Positions 27,690 to 37,478 of a stretch of 64,000 nt of DNA are shown in pieces. The notes beneath the pieces were generated by a model that was not told where the DNA came from, ran no database searches, and saw nothing but the letters and a program-made list of their open reading frames with translations. The stretch is from contig NZ_CP013106.1 of assembly GCF_001431725.1 (NCBI RefSeq), positions 3,100,001 through 3,164,000 of the forward strand, written 5' to 3'. The stretch is from Halomonas huangheensis (GTDB lineage: Bacteria; Pseudomonadota; Gammaproteobacteria; Pseudomonadales; Halomonadaceae). How positions within the stretch are numbered: position 1 is the first letter of the stretch; each line of letters opens with the position of its first letter. Made by a program: the position numbers and the translations under genes.

Positions 27690-27906
27690 TTATGTGTTAG
27701 CATCATTCCATACGAGGAAGCACCGATGCCACGTGGCCTGGACCAATGATCGACTACTCGGCGTGGGAGCCCCCGAGTGGTACATGAGGCAAGTCATGCC
27801 GTGATCATCGACCGGCGGCCAGAATCAAGTGCCGCCTGGCGTCTGTGTTTCCAGAGGGAATCATCGCCATTCAACAACAATCAGGCATCAATACGAGTAC
27901 TCACAC

Positions 27907-28710
27907 ATGTCGCGTTACGCACCCACCGCCCTTGCAGCAGCCACTCTGGCTGTTGCGACCTTCTCTTCCACTGCCCAGGCCGAAGGCCCTCAGTGGTCTT
28001 TCGCCAACGCATCGGTCAACTATCTGGACTGGTCTAGCGGCACTGAAGCACGTACCGCGAACAACGCGGCCAAGAGTGATTTCTATTATCTCGAGCTGGA
28101 AGGTGGCGCCGGCTACTCCTGGGGCGAGTTCTACGGTTTCTTCGACATCGAGAACCCGGGCCATGATCACTTCGACGAAGACAGTAACGGTCAGGATAAC
28201 TTCCGTACCGCGGGTAAGGTGACCTCCCACCTCTACCTGGGTGACACCCCCTTCTCGGTGTATCTGCATGTCTACGATTTTCGCGACTACGGCTATAACT
28301 CGCGTGAACAGGACCAGATTCTCGGCTTTGGATATCGCCACACCTTCGACAACGGCCTGTGGGTAAAACCGTTCATCGGTGCCGCACGCGTCCAGAGTGA
28401 CGGCTACACCGGCATGAACGGCGCAATGCTGGGCTGGGTAGCCGGCTATGACTTCAAAGCCTTCGATCAGTCCTTCAGCCTGACCAACTGGCATGAGCAG
28501 ACCTTCGAGCGTGACGACGACTATCTCGAGCAGAACTATGTCGGCGACAAGGCGGGCAGCATCGGCACCAATGGCGCCGTGGCACTGTGGTGGCATCCGC
28601 ACCCTGCGATCACCACTGGTGTGCAGTATCGCTATTCCGACAACAAGCTCGGCACACCCAATCAGTACCAGAACGCCATGATCTACTCTCTAAAGTTCAA
28701 CTTCCTGTGA
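27907..28710 (+). CDS. tsx: Tsx-like nucleoside-specific outer membrane channel
   Basis: 267 residues. A signal peptide (about 24 residues, ending AQAEG) is followed by a strand-rich barrel with regular aromatic residues, ending in a C-terminal Phe-Asn-Phe-Leu close. GYSWGEFYGFFDIENP and LFRTAG/TSHLYLGDTPFSVYLH-like segments match the Tsx/OmpK family. The ATG at 27907 gives a clean signal peptide; a start at 27829 would add 26 hydrophilic residues. It precedes nupC by 12 bases, so outer- and inner-membrane nucleoside transport are co-expressed, and it is downstream of the DeoR operator. Confidence 0.85.
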   Translation: MSRYAPTALAAATLAVATFSSTAQAEGPQWSFANASVNYLDWSSGTEARTANNAAKSDFYYLELEGGAGYSWGEFYGFFDIENPGHDHFDEDSNGQDNFRTAGKVTSHLYLGDTPFSVYLHVYDFRDYGYNSREQDQILGFGYRHTFDNGLWVKPFIGAARVQSDGYTGMNGAMLGWVAGYDFKAFDQSFSLTNWHEQTFERDDDYLEQNYVGDKAGSIGTNGAVALWWHPHPAITTGVQYRYSDNKLGTPNQYQNAMIYSLKFNFL

Positions 28711-28722
28711 GGCGAAGGGACT

Positions 28723-29988
28723 ATGACACTCCTGATGAGTCTGGTGGGTATGGCAACGCTGGTTGCCATTGCCATCCTGTTCTCCTACAACCGTAGATCC
28801 ATTCGCCTGCGTACCGTACTCGGTGCCTTTATCATTCAGGCGGGGCTCGGTGCCTTTGTCCTCTATGTGCCCTTCGGCCAGGATCTCCTCAAGACCGTTT
28901 CCGACGCCGTCAGCCAGGTGCTGGTCTATGGTAACGATGGTATCGACTTCCTGTTCGGCAATCTGGCCAATACCGAGAACATCGGCTTCGTGTTTGCGAT
29001 CAAGGTACTGCCGATCATCATCTTCTTCTCGTCGCTCACCGCGGTGCTCTACTACCTGGGCATCATGCAATGGGTGGTGCGCCTGTTGGGCGGCGCTCTG
29101 CAGAAGGTGCTGGGTACTTCGCGTACCGAGTCACTTTCGGCAACCGCCAATATCTTCGTCGGTCAGACCGAGGCACCGCTGGTGGTCCGCCCCTATATCG
29201 CGCGGATGACCGACTCGCAGTTGTTTGCGGTGATGTGTGGCGGACTGGCCTCAGTGGCTGGCTCGGTGCTGGCCGGTTATGCCTCACTGGGCATTCCCAT
29301 GGAATACCTGGTCGCGGCGTCCTTCATGGCAGCACCGGGTGGCCTGTTGTTCGCCAAACTGATCATGCCGGAGACCAGCGAGGACCCTGATAGCGACGAG
29401 CGTACCCAGGACACCACTGAGGAGGGCGACAAGCCGGTCAATGTCATCGATGCGGCCTGCTCCGGCGCTTCGTCCGGCCTGCAACTCGCGGCCAATGTCG
29501 GCGCTATGCTGCTGGCCTTCATCGCCTTGATTGCGATGTTGAATGGCGTTCTCGGCGGTATTGGTGGCTGGTTCGGCTTCGAAGACCTGAGTCTCGAGAT
29601 GATTCTGGGCTGGGTGTTCTCGCCGTTGGCCTTCCTGCTTGGTGTGCCTTGGGAAGAAGCCAATATCGCCGGCTCTTTCATCGGTCAGAAGCTGGTCGTC
29701 AATGAATTCGTCGCCTTCATCAATCTGGCGCCCTACATCGATGGCAGTCAGGTCGTCGAGGCTACCGGCCAGGCGATGAGCGCGCACACAGCAGCTATCC
29801 TGTCCTTTGCACTCTGTGGTTTTGCCAACCTGTCGTCGATTGCCATTCTGCTGGGTGGGCTTGGTGGTATTGCCCCCAGTCGTCGCCACGACATTGCCCG
29901 TTTCGGCATGCGAGCGGTATTGGCCGGCACCCTTTCCAACCTGATGTCAGCTTCTATTGCCGGCTTCTTCATCGCCCTCGGAGCCTGA
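28723..29988 (+). CDS. nupC: Concentrative nucleoside transporter (NupC family)
   Basis: 421 residues. N-terminal helices, a gate domain ([23 protein letters not shown]) and a core domain with [21 protein letters not shown], the CNT nucleoside-binding signature, plus NEFVAF later. It is somewhat longer than E. coli NupC (400) owing to an acidic cytoplasmic loop (about residues 222-245). A sodium- or proton-driven inner-membrane importer. It lies between tsx and the deo genes; GAAGGGA precedes the ATG. Confidence 0.92.
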   Translation: MTLLMSLVGMATLVAIAILFSYNRRSIRLRTVLGAFIIQAGLGAFVLYVPFGQDLLKTVSDAVSQVLVYGNDGIDFLFGNLANTENIGFVFAIKVLPIIIFFSSLTAVLYYLGIMQWVVRLLGGALQKVLGTSRTESLSATANIFVGQTEAPLVVRPYIARMTDSQLFAVMCGGLASVAGSVLAGYASLGIPMEYLVAASFMAAPGGLLFAKLIMPETSEDPDSDERTQDTTEEGDKPVNVIDAACSGASSGLQLAANVGAMLLAFIALIAMLNGVLGGIGGWFGFEDLSLEMILGWVFSPLAFLLGVPWEEANIAGSFIGQKLVVNEFVAFINLAPYIDGSQVVEATGQAMSAHTAAILSFALCGFANLSSIAILLGGLGGIAPSRRHDIARFGMRAVLAGTLSNLMSASIAGFFIALGA

Positions 29989-30010
29989 TCCGGCCTCTAC
30001 TCGCCCAGCT

Positions 30011-30030
30011 GGGCCGCTACCAGGCGGCCC
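30011..30030 (+). terminator. Hairpin downstream of nupC
   Basis: GGGCCGC, six bases, GCGGCCC, extendable by two pairs, 22 bases after the nupC stop. There is no T-tract, so it may be an attenuator, an RNA-stability hairpin or a weak terminator before the deo genes. Confidence 0.35.
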
Positions 30031-30150
30031 GGTTGGCCACCCAGAGCCACGTGTTCAAGGTTTCAAAACAGATGTGTTACCGAGTCCAGATCGGGCCTGT
30101 TGCAGAGTCTCGAGCACGACCGTTTCCGGTCTACGTGCGGCTGCTTCCAG

Positions 30151-30342
30151 AGTCCCGAACATGACTATTTCACAAGTCCCGAACACGACTATCTCTAGAG
30201 TCCCGAACGTGACTATTTCTAGAGTCCCGAACATGACTATTTCTAGAGTCCCGAACATGACTATCTCTAGAGTCCCGAACGTGACTATTTCTAGAGTCCC
30301 GAACATGACTATTTCTAGAGTCCCGAACATGACTCATGCTGG
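30151..30342. repeat. Eight 24-bp tandem repeats immediately upstream of deoC
   Basis: Units begin AGTCCCGAAC and continue ATGACTATTTCTAG with small changes; starts at 30151, 30175, 30199, 30223, 30247, 30271, 30295 and 30319. Units three-four equal six-seven, and two resembles five, so a 72-bp block of three units was probably duplicated. The triplet after GAAC is ATG, ACG or GTG in all copies. The last unit differs (GACTCATGCTGG) and runs into GGAGCCCTGAA and the deoC ATG. Confidence 0.95.
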
Positions 30343-30355
30343 AGCCCTGAAATGA
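30161..30355 (+). CDS. Possible leader peptide of MTISRVPN repeats, coupled to deoC
   Basis: The 24-bp units keep one frame open and encode eight copies of (M/T/V)TIS(R/Q)VPN, then THAGALK and TGA. That TGA (30353-30355) overlaps the deoC ATG (30352-30354), a layout typical of translational coupling. From the ATG of the first unit the peptide would have 64 residues; ATG or GTG codons in later units would give shorter ones. The same frame is open back into nupC, so the true start is unknown. Ribosome sites in the repeats (AGAG) are weak. Expression is not shown by the sequence, and it may be only repeat DNA. Confidence 0.35.
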   Translation: MTISQVPNTTISRVPNVTISRVPNMTISRVPNMTISRVPNVTISRVPNMTISRVPNMTHAGALK

Positions 30356-31143
30356 CAGATCTCACTTATATCGCTCGCCAGGCACTGGCGCTGATGGACC
30401 TCACCAGCCTCAACGATAATGACACCGACGCCGTTATCGAAGCGCTGTGCCAGCGAGCCAAGACACCTGCCGGCTCACCGGCGGCGATCTGCATCTATCC
30501 GCAGTTTGTGGTCACTGCGCACCGCGCGCTGGTGGCTCATCAGCTCAACGGCAAGATCAAGATCGCTACTGTTACCAACTTCCCGGCAGGCAACGACGAC
30601 CCCATGGCCGCTGCACGCGAGTCCCGTGAAGCAGTCGCAAGTGGCGCCGATGAAGTCGACGTGGTTTTCCCATGGCGCGCATTGCTGGCAGGCGATGAAA
30701 ACGTTGGCCGTGACCTTGTCGAGATGTGCAGAGCTGCCTGCGGCGACCGTCTGCTCAAGGTGATCATTGAAAGTGGCGAGCTCAAGGATCCGGCATTGAT
30801 CCGCCGCGCTTCGGAACTGGCCATCGCCGGCGGCGCCGACTTCATCAAGACTTCCACCGGCAAGGTGCCGGTCAACGCAACACCGGAAGCGGCACGCATA
30901 ATGCTCGAAGTCATTCGCGATAGTGGTCGTCCGGTCGGCTTCAAGGCAGCCGGCGGCGTGCGCACTGCCGAGGATGCCGCGATCTATCTCGACCTCGCCA
31001 ACGAGATCATGGGTGCCAACTGGGTGTCTCCGAAGACCTTCCGCTTCGGCGCATCAGGTTTGCTCGACAATCTGCTGATGACACTTGGCGTGGGTATTGA
31101 TAGCAAGGGTGTCGATAATGGAGGCAACGCAGGAGGCTACTGA
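30352..31143 (+). CDS. deoC: Deoxyribose-phosphate aldolase
   Basis: 263 residues (259 in E. coli). DeoC class I aldolase: [16 protein letters not shown], the Schiff-base lysine in [10 protein letters not shown] and the second lysine in [10 protein letters not shown] are all present. It splits deoxyribose 5-phosphate into acetaldehyde and glyceraldehyde 3-phosphate. The ATG overlaps the TGA of the repeat-encoded frame upstream. GGAG ten bases before it comes from the last, degenerate repeat unit. The stop overlaps the deoA start by one base (TGATG). Confidence 0.95.
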   Translation: MTDLTYIARQALALMDLTSLNDNDTDAVIEALCQRAKTPAGSPAAICIYPQFVVTAHRALVAHQLNGKIKIATVTNFPAGNDDPMAAARESREAVASGADEVDVVFPWRALLAGDENVGRDLVEMCRAACGDRLLKVIIESGELKDPALIRRASELAIAGGADFIKTSTGKVPVNATPEAARIMLEVIRDSGRPVGFKAAGGVRTAEDAAIYLDLANEIMGANWVSPKTFRFGASGLLDNLLMTLGVGIDSKGVDNGGNAGGY

Positions 31144-32507
31144 TGCTGATTCAGGATATTCTCGCCGCCAAGCGTGACGGACAGACGCTGGATAGTGCCA
31201 TGATTCGCGAGTTCGTCATGGCGATCGCAAGCGACCAGGTCGGCGATGAACAGATCGGCGCCTTTACCATGGCCGTCTATCTCCGCGACATGAACCTCGA
31301 CGAGACCGTGGCGCTCACTGAGGCCACCCGCGATTCGGGCCATGTGCTCGACTATCGCGCCCTCGACCTGCCCGGCCCGGTCCTCGACAAGCACTCGACC
31401 GGCGGTGTCGGCGATCCAGTGTCGTTGGTTCTCGGCCCCTGGCTGGCGGCCTGCGGCGCCCATGTGCCGATGATCTCGGGGCGTGGCCTGGGGCATACCG
31501 GCGGTACTCTGGACAAGCTCGAGGCGATTCCCGGTTACAACGTTACGCCTGATCACGCGACTTTCGAGCGCCTGCTGCGCGATACCGGAGTGACCATTAT
31601 CGGTCAGAGTGGCAACCTCGCTCCGGCCGACAAGCGCCTCTACGCGGTGCGCGATGTCACCGCCACCGTCGCTTCACTGCCGCTGATCGTGGCCTCGATT
31701 CTCGGCAAGAAGCTGGCCGAGAACCTCGATGCGCTGGTGATGGACGTCAAGATCGGCAATGGCGCCTTCCTCGCCAACGATGACGAAACCCGCCAGTTGG
31801 CGATGACCATTGCCGAAGTGGCTCGCCGTGCAGGCACACCCACCACCGCACTACTGACCGACATGAACCAGTGCCTGGCCAACAGTGCTGGTAACGCAGT
31901 AGAGGTTCGAGAATGCCTGGACATCATGACCGGCAAAAGGCGCGGCGGACGACTGCTGGAACTGACCCGCACTCTGGCCGTCGAAGCGCTGGTTGCCGGA
32001 CGACTGGCGGAAGGCGCTGACGAGGCTCGCCGCAGACTCGATCATGCGCTCGATTCCGGCCGGGTGGCCGAGCGCTTTGCCGGAATGGTTGCCGGCCTGG
32101 GAGGCCCCAGTGATCTGCTCGATAATCCCGAACGGTATCTTGCCGAAGCTCCAGTAGTACGTGACGTCTACGCGGCTCACGACGGTATCGTCGCTGCCCA
32201 GGACGTCAAGTCGCTCGGCATGGCAGTGGTCGCGCTGGGCGGAGGACGCCGACGCGCCTCCGACAGCATCGATCATCGAGTAGGACTCGACAGCATTGCC
32301 ACTCTCGGTAGCAGAGTCGATCGGCACACGCCGCTGGCCCGCATTCACGCCGCCAATGCAGAAGATGCCGAACGCGTCGCCGAACAGCTGGCCGACTGCT
32401 TCACGATTGGTGAATCCGCCGAAGTCCCGCCGCTGGTGCATGACCTGCTTCAAGACCCTTCTCGAAACACCCACCACACACCCGGCGATACAGGAGACCG
32501 CACATGA
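31143..32507 (+). CDS. deoA: Thymidine phosphorylase
   Basis: 454 residues (440 in E. coli). Signature [20 protein letters not shown] with phosphate-binding loop, then [19 protein letters not shown] and [11 protein letters not shown]. It phosphorolyses thymidine and deoxyuridine to deoxyribose 1-phosphate. Start overlaps deoC by one base, with GCAGGAGG just upstream; stop overlaps deoB by four bases. Cytoplasmic, part of deoCABD. Confidence 0.95.
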   Translation: MLIQDILAAKRDGQTLDSAMIREFVMAIASDQVGDEQIGAFTMAVYLRDMNLDETVALTEATRDSGHVLDYRALDLPGPVLDKHSTGGVGDPVSLVLGPWLAACGAHVPMISGRGLGHTGGTLDKLEAIPGYNVTPDHATFERLLRDTGVTIIGQSGNLAPADKRLYAVRDVTATVASLPLIVASILGKKLAENLDALVMDVKIGNGAFLANDDETRQLAMTIAEVARRAGTPTTALLTDMNQCLANSAGNAVEVRECLDIMTGKRRGGRLLELTRTLAVEALVAGRLAEGADEARRRLDHALDSGRVAERFAGMVAGLGGPSDLLDNPERYLAEAPVVRDVYAAHDGIVAAQDVKSLGMAVVALGGGRRRASDSIDHRVGLDSIATLGSRVDRHTPLARIHAANAEDAERVAEQLADCFTIGESAEVPPLVHDLLQDPSRNTHHTPGDTGDRT

Positions 32508-33742
32508 CACGCGCTATCGTAGTGGTGATGGATTCCTTCGGCATCGGTGCCGCACCGGATGCCGAGCAGTTTGGGGACGCAGGCTCCGATACTCTGGGCC
32601 ATATCGCAGCGGCCTGTGCCAACGGTCAGGCAGATGATCGTGGACGCCAGGGTTCCCTGCACCTGCCCAACCTGGCGCGCCTCGGATTGTTTCACGCGCA
32701 TCAGGCGGCCACTGGCCATTCAGCTGCCGGCATCGAGCTCGGAGAGATCGATAGTGCCTGGGGCTATGCACGTGAAGTCTCCTCCGGCAAGGACACTCCG
32801 TCCGGCCATTGGGAGATCGCCGGTGTGCCGGTACGCTTCGACTGGGGATATTTCGAAGCTCTCGAGAACAGCTTTCCTGAGGAATTGCTGGAGGCGCTGA
32901 TCAATGAAGCCGAGCTACCCGGTGTACTCGGCAATTGTCATGCTTCAGGAACCGAGATCATCGCGCGTCTCGGCGAAGAGCATTGCCGTAGCGGCAAGCC
33001 TATCGTCTATACCTCTGCGGATAGCGTGTTCCAGATCGCCGCTCACGAGGAAACCTTCGGCCTCGAGCGCCTGCTGAAACTATGCGAGACCGCTCGCCGC
33101 CTGCTCGAGCCCTATAATATCGGCCGCGTGATTGCGCGGCCGTTTGTCGGCAACGATTCCAACGATTTTCAGCGCACTGGTAACCGTCGCGACTACAGCG
33201 TCGAGCCGCCCTCACCCACGGTTTTGCAGAAGCTGACCGAAGCGGGCGGTGAAGTGGTCGCGATTGGCAAGATTGCCGACATCTACGCCCACTGCGGCAT
33301 CTCGCGGCTGATCAAGGCCTCGGGCCACGATGCGCTGATGGATGCCACCCTGACGGCCATGGATGAAGACGCTGAACGCCAGTTGATCATGACCAACTTC
33401 GTCGACTTCGACATGATCTATGGTCATCGTCGCGATGTCGCCGGGTACGCCGCCGCTCTCGAGGCCTTTGACACGCGACTGCCGGAACTGCTGCAACGCC
33501 TGCGAGCCGATGATCTATTGGTGATCACCGCTGACCACGGCTGCGACCCAAGCTGGCACGGTACCGACCACACCCGAGAGTACATTCCGGTATTGGCACG
33601 TGGTGCCGGGCTCGGTGCCAACCCCGCTACGCAATCCCTCGGTGAACGCAGCAGCTTTGCCGATATCGGCCAGTCACTGGCCAGTTACTTCCACCTCGAC
33701 CCCATGGACGACGGCGTGAGCTTCATGCCCGCCACTCACTGA
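32504..33742 (+). CDS. deoB: Phosphopentomutase
   Basis: 412 residues (407 in E. coli), alkaline-phosphatase-like metalloenzyme. [13 protein letters not shown] with the first metal Asp, [17 protein letters not shown] with the phosphorylated Thr, and [18 protein letters not shown] with the second metal site. It interconverts (deoxy)ribose 1- and 5-phosphates, linking the phosphorylases to DeoC. The ATGA overlap with deoA indicates coupling; deoD follows after 12 bases. Confidence 0.95.
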   Translation: MTRAIVVVMDSFGIGAAPDAEQFGDAGSDTLGHIAAACANGQADDRGRQGSLHLPNLARLGLFHAHQAATGHSAAGIELGEIDSAWGYAREVSSGKDTPSGHWEIAGVPVRFDWGYFEALENSFPEELLEALINEAELPGVLGNCHASGTEIIARLGEEHCRSGKPIVYTSADSVFQIAAHEETFGLERLLKLCETARRLLEPYNIGRVIARPFVGNDSNDFQRTGNRRDYSVEPPSPTVLQKLTEAGGEVVAIGKIADIYAHCGISRLIKASGHDALMDATLTAMDEDAERQLIMTNFVDFDMIYGHRRDVAGYAAALEAFDTRLPELLQRLRADDLLVITADHGCDPSWHGTDHTREYIPVLARGAGLGANPATQSLGERSSFADIGQSLASYFHLDPMDDGVSFMPATH

Positions 33743-33754
33743 CAGGAGACGCTG

Positions 33755-34489
33755 ATGGCTACTCCCCATATCAAGGCAGAACGTGGCGATTTTGCCGATA
33801 CCGTGCTGATGCCGGGTGATCCCCTGCGCGCTCGCTACATTGCCGACACCTTTCTCGAAGATGCGCGGCTGGTCAATGACGTGCGCAACATGTACGGCTA
33901 TACCGGCACCTATCGTGGTCGCGAGATTTCGGTAATGGGCCACGGCATGGGCATTCCCTCAGTCTCCATCTACGCCAAGGAGCTGATCACCGAGTTCGGT
34001 GCAAAGAGACTGGTTCGTGTAGGTTCCTGCGGAGCCGTGCGCGACGACGTCAAGGTTCGTGATGTGGTGATTGGCCTCGGCGCCAGCACCGACTCCAGCG
34101 TCAACCGCTCTCGCTTTCGCGGTCTCGATTTCGCCGCCATCGCCGACTTCGAACTGACCCGCCACAGCGTCGATGCCGCCGCCGAGTTGGGTGTTGCGGT
34201 CAAGGTCGGCAACATCTTCTCCGCTGACCTCTTCTATCACCCGGACCCGGCGTTGGTGGAAACCATGCGTGATTACGGCATCGTCGGTGTCGAGATGGAA
34301 GCCGCGGGTCTGTATGGCGTCGCCGCCGAGTTCGGCGCACGAGCGATGACCATCTGTACCGTCTCTGACCACATCGTGAATGGTGACTCACTGTCCAGCG
34401 ATGACCGTGCCACCACGTTTGACGAGATGATGAAGATCGCGCTGGAAGCGATGCTGCGCGACGATGCAGCGATGAGGAATCCAGCATGA
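33755..34489 (+). CDS. deoD: Purine nucleoside phosphorylase, hexameric DeoD type
   Basis: 244 residues (239 in E. coli). [42 protein letters not shown] and [10 protein letters not shown] are DeoD signatures, and the catalytic SDHIVNGD Asp is present. It cleaves purine (deoxy)nucleosides with phosphate. AGGAGA lies nine bases before the ATG. Its stop overlaps the cdd start by four bases. Confidence 0.95.
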   Translation: MATPHIKAERGDFADTVLMPGDPLRARYIADTFLEDARLVNDVRNMYGYTGTYRGREISVMGHGMGIPSVSIYAKELITEFGAKRLVRVGSCGAVRDDVKVRDVVIGLGASTDSSVNRSRFRGLDFAAIADFELTRHSVDAAAELGVAVKVGNIFSADLFYHPDPALVETMRDYGIVGVEMEAAGLYGVAAEFGARAMTICTVSDHIVNGDSLSSDDRATTFDEMMKIALEAMLRDDAAMRNPA

Positions 34490-34929
34490 GTGAATCAGCC
34501 AACCACGAGACCATTGATGAGCAGATCATCGATGCTCTGGTGAAGGTGCGTGGGCGCGCCTACGTACCTTACTCCGATCACCCCGTCGGTGCCCTGCTGA
34601 TCAGCGAATCCGGCCAGCAGTTTGTCGGCGCCAACGTCGAGGTTGCCCACTACAAGGGGCTATGCGCTGAGGCATCGGCGATTGCCGCCATGATCAGTGC
34701 CGGTGAACGCCAGCTACGGGAAGTCTATGTGATCGGCCCTGGCGAACACTTGTGCACGCCCTGCGGCGATTGTCGCCAGCGCCTGCGTGAGTTCGCCACC
34801 CCGGACACCATCATTCGCGTGGTTGACGCCCAGGGACAGCTGCTCAAGCGCTACAGCATGGATCAACTACTACCCGACTCCTTCGGCCCCGAGAACCTCG
34901 GCCGGGGTTCCGCCATGCACCAGGGATAA
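34486..34929 (+). CDS. cdd: Cytidine deaminase, short tetrameric type
   Basis: 147 residues, about half of the dimeric E. coli enzyme and like the tetrameric Bacillus form. Zinc site: Cys and catalytic Glu in LCAEASAI, and PCGDCRQRL with two further Cys. It deaminates cytidine and deoxycytidine. It is the last gene of the nucleoside operon, joined to deoD by ATGA. The Gly-rich C terminus follows the core with no extra domain. Confidence 0.92.
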   Translation: MSESANHETIDEQIIDALVKVRGRAYVPYSDHPVGALLISESGQQFVGANVEVAHYKGLCAEASAIAAMISAGERQLREVYVIGPGEHLCTPCGDCRQRLREFATPDTIIRVVDAQGQLLKRYSMDQLLPDSFGPENLGRGSAMHQG

Positions 34930-34951
34930 GCTGATCAAGAGCCGATCATCC

Positions 34952-34972
34952 AGGCTGACTCGTAGTGAGCCT
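34952..34972. terminator. Weak hairpin between cdd and the MscS gene
   Basis: AGGCTGACT and AGTGAGCCT pair with one mismatch around a 3-base loop, in the 66-base gap between convergent genes. No T-tract. Confidence 0.3.
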
Positions 34973-34995
34973 CGATGACCGGCTATTGCGCTTCG

Positions 34996-37314
34996 CTACA
35001 TGGGATCGGGAGAGGCCCGACGTTGATCGGCAACAGGCTGCTGCTGCGGCTTGCTCGACTCGCGCTGATGGTCAGGCTGACCGGGACCAGAGGTGCCATC
35101 GAGACGGCCTCCCCCCAGACCTTCCATACTGACACTCAAGCGTGGCGCGCCCAGATGGACGCCCATCTCTTCCATACGCTGCTTGAGCATCATGTTGAAG
35201 GCACGCGACACGTCCCACTGCATCTCCGGTGACGTGCGGAAACGCATACGTAGAATCGCGCAGCCATCCTCGAAGCGGTCGATGCCCTGCATTTCCAGCG
35301 GCGACCAGATGTGGTGGCGCATCATCGGATCCTGACGCAGTTCTCGAGCCGTCTCCTGCATCAGGCTGGTGGCATCATCGATCTTCATGTCAACGGGGAT
35401 GCGGATCTTCATCAGTGCAATGCCGAACTGTCGTGACATGTTATGGATCGACTCAATGCGCGAGAAGGTCAGGATATGCACGATGCCATCGAGGTCACGC
35501 AGGCGTACGGTACGCAATGTCAGCCCCTCGACGGTGCCCATGTGGCCGTTGATCTTGACGAAATCATCCACCGCCAGCGAATCCTCGATCAGGATGAAGA
35601 TGCCGGTAATCAGATCCTGGACAAGTGTCTGGGCGCCGAAACCAATCGCCAGACCGATGACACCGGCACCGGCAAGCAGCGGCGTGACGTTGACACCGAG
35701 GTTGGCCAGCCCAACGATCGAGGCGATGATCACAATAGTGGCGAAGATCACATTGCGGATCATCGGCGTGATGGTCTGAGCACGAGCCTGGTTGACGCGC
35801 CGGCCGCGAGAGCGCGCCGAAGACGTCAACCCACGCTGAATCGCCGTATCGGCAAATATCCACGCTAGCCACGCCAGCAACACCGTAAAGGCTATGCCGA
35901 GTATCGCCTGGCCAATACGCACACTGGCCACGCCTTCCTGCCCCAGTCCTACCAACGATGCACCCCACACCTGTAGGGAGAGCTCGGCGAAGACCAGCCA
36001 CGCCAGCACATGTGCAAGGGTGTAGCCAAAGCGCTCGAGGCGTCGACGATATTCGCTGTGATGCCGATAATGACCGCGCCCCTGATCATGACGTTCCTTC
36101 TGCCGCCGCAGTAAAGCCGTCATCACCAGCGTCAACACCAGCAGACCGGCGTTGACGATCGAACGCGCCAGCGCTGCGCCCACGTCTCCGCCAGTGATGA
36201 AGATCGCCAACAGAGAACCACAAACCATCAGCAGCGCCGGAATATGCCAAAGCCGCCCAACGACCCGAATGATCTCGGTAGCACTCGTGGTGGAGTCACC
36301 GCGCATGGAATAGGGACGGTTGCGAATCAGGTGCTTGATCGGCCGCTGGAAGCGCAGAATGAAGCGAATGGTGAACAACGCAGCGAGCATATTGGCCATC
36401 ACAGAGGCCAGCGCTGCCAGATCAAAGCCCAACATGCCCAGCATCCGCTCGGTACGGAAGGCATCTCCCAACGCCACCAGTGCGCCGATCACGAACAGTG
36501 GGCGTAATGCCTGATGCTGCATGATGCGCACTGCCGTGTAACGATGCCCACTGGTGAAGACCGAAATCACCGTTTCCACCACCACCGACAGCGTGCGACC
36601 ACAGAGAGAGGCATAGGCGATGATGGCGACGCAGGTTCGACCCGGGCTCTGTGGCACCACCTGAGTGATGCCGAGCACGGCAAGGAAAGCCAATACCCAG
36701 GGCAACATACGGCGCAGAAAGTGCACTGCCAACAACCAGGCCTTGGGATCGCGCGGCAGGTCCATCGGCCAGCCTCGCCGCACTGCAATCAGACGGCCCA
36801 ATGCCACCAGGATGATCACCAGCCCACCCCAGATCACCAATTGAACGCTGAACTCCACGGAAAACTGCGCCAACTGCCGATAATCGGTGTCACTCAGCAT
36901 CGAGATGACATCCTGCCAGCCCTGCAACAGCCTGCTTTTCCAGCGTCCTACCGGAGAACTGGCACCTTCGGCCTGCTCGCCCAACTCGGTGAAGGTATCG
37001 GCTAGCGCGCCGAGCAACCCCTGGGAGCTGTCCGAGGTGTCGGCAGCCGCCTCCTCGCCATCACGCAATACCTTGAGGTTATCGACCAGCTCCTTGCGGG
37101 TAGCGTCATTCTCGAGCGTCTGGATCAATGTATCCAGCGAGCGCTTCACCTCATCACGGGACGCAGCTGGCTCGGATGTCTGACTGCCACCATTGAGCAT
37201 GCTCAAGGCGCCGGCCTGTGCCGACGCCTGATTGGGCACAATCACCAACAGCATCAGCACAACCATACAAAGCGCTTGAATCAAAACACTAAAGCCGCTG
37301 CGCCCACAGGTCAT
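34996..37314 (-). CDS. Large MscS-family mechanosensitive channel (YbiO-like)
   Basis: 772 residues. A signal peptide (cut near SAQA, about residue 32) leads to a periplasmic helical region, about ten helices, and a C-terminal MscS core. The core has the pore-lining Gly/Ala helix (VTPLLAGAGVIGLAIGFGAQ), QDLITGIFILIEDSLAVDDFVKI and the beta domain with GTVEGLTLRTVRLRDLDG. The size and extended N terminus fit YbiO/MscK relatives more than short MscS. It releases solutes on hypo-osmotic shock, useful in a salt-tolerant organism. AGGAG lies six bases before the ATG. Single gene, convergent with cdd. Confidence 0.85.
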   Translation of the reverse strand: MTCGRSGFSVLIQALCMVVLMLLVIVPNQASAQAGALSMLNGGSQTSEPAASRDEVKRSLDTLIQTLENDATRKELVDNLKVLRDGEEAAADTSDSSQGLLGALADTFTELGEQAEGASSPVGRWKSRLLQGWQDVISMLSDTDYRQLAQFSVEFSVQLVIWGGLVIILVALGRLIAVRRGWPMDLPRDPKAWLLAVHFLRRMLPWVLAFLAVLGITQVVPQSPGRTCVAIIAYASLCGRTLSVVVETVISVFTSGHRYTAVRIMQHQALRPLFVIGALVALGDAFRTERMLGMLGFDLAALASVMANMLAALFTIRFILRFQRPIKHLIRNRPYSMRGDSTTSATEIIRVVGRLWHIPALLMVCGSLLAIFITGGDVGAALARSIVNAGLLVLTLVMTALLRRQKERHDQGRGHYRHHSEYRRRLERFGYTLAHVLAWLVFAELSLQVWGASLVGLGQEGVASVRIGQAILGIAFTVLLAWLAWIFADTAIQRGLTSSARSRGRRVNQARAQTITPMIRNVIFATIVIIASIVGLANLGVNVTPLLAGAGVIGLAIGFGAQTLVQDLITGIFILIEDSLAVDDFVKINGHMGTVEGLTLRTVRLRDLDGIVHILTFSRIESIHNMSRQFGIALMKIRIPVDMKIDDATSLMQETARELRQDPMMRHHIWSPLEMQGIDRFEDGCAILRMRFRTSPEMQWDVSRAFNMMLKQRMEEMGVHLGAPRLSVSMEGLGGGRLDGTSGPGQPDHQRESSKPQQQPVADQRRASPDPM

Positions 37315-37478
37315 TCGAACTCCTGTCCCTGGTTATCAAGCATCACTGCCATGGAATAAAGGCCTCCTATGATAGGCTGCCGATCATGACTGTCATAGTT
37401 TGGTCTCGCGCAAGTGCACCGAGCCCTGGAACGCCAGATTTCATGGCAACTTGCGAACCACCATATCAGGAGGCTCTC

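Noticed and set aside
30055..30330. Repetitive minus-strand frame of about 91 codons across the deoC array (MFGTLEIV repeats)
   Set aside because: It is the complement of the 24-bp repeats. Open frame follows from the unit length being divisible by three; no ribosome site, no conservation visible.
30151..30342. CRISPR array
   Set aside because: Units are contiguous with no spacers and no cas genes are present; it is a simple tandem repeat.
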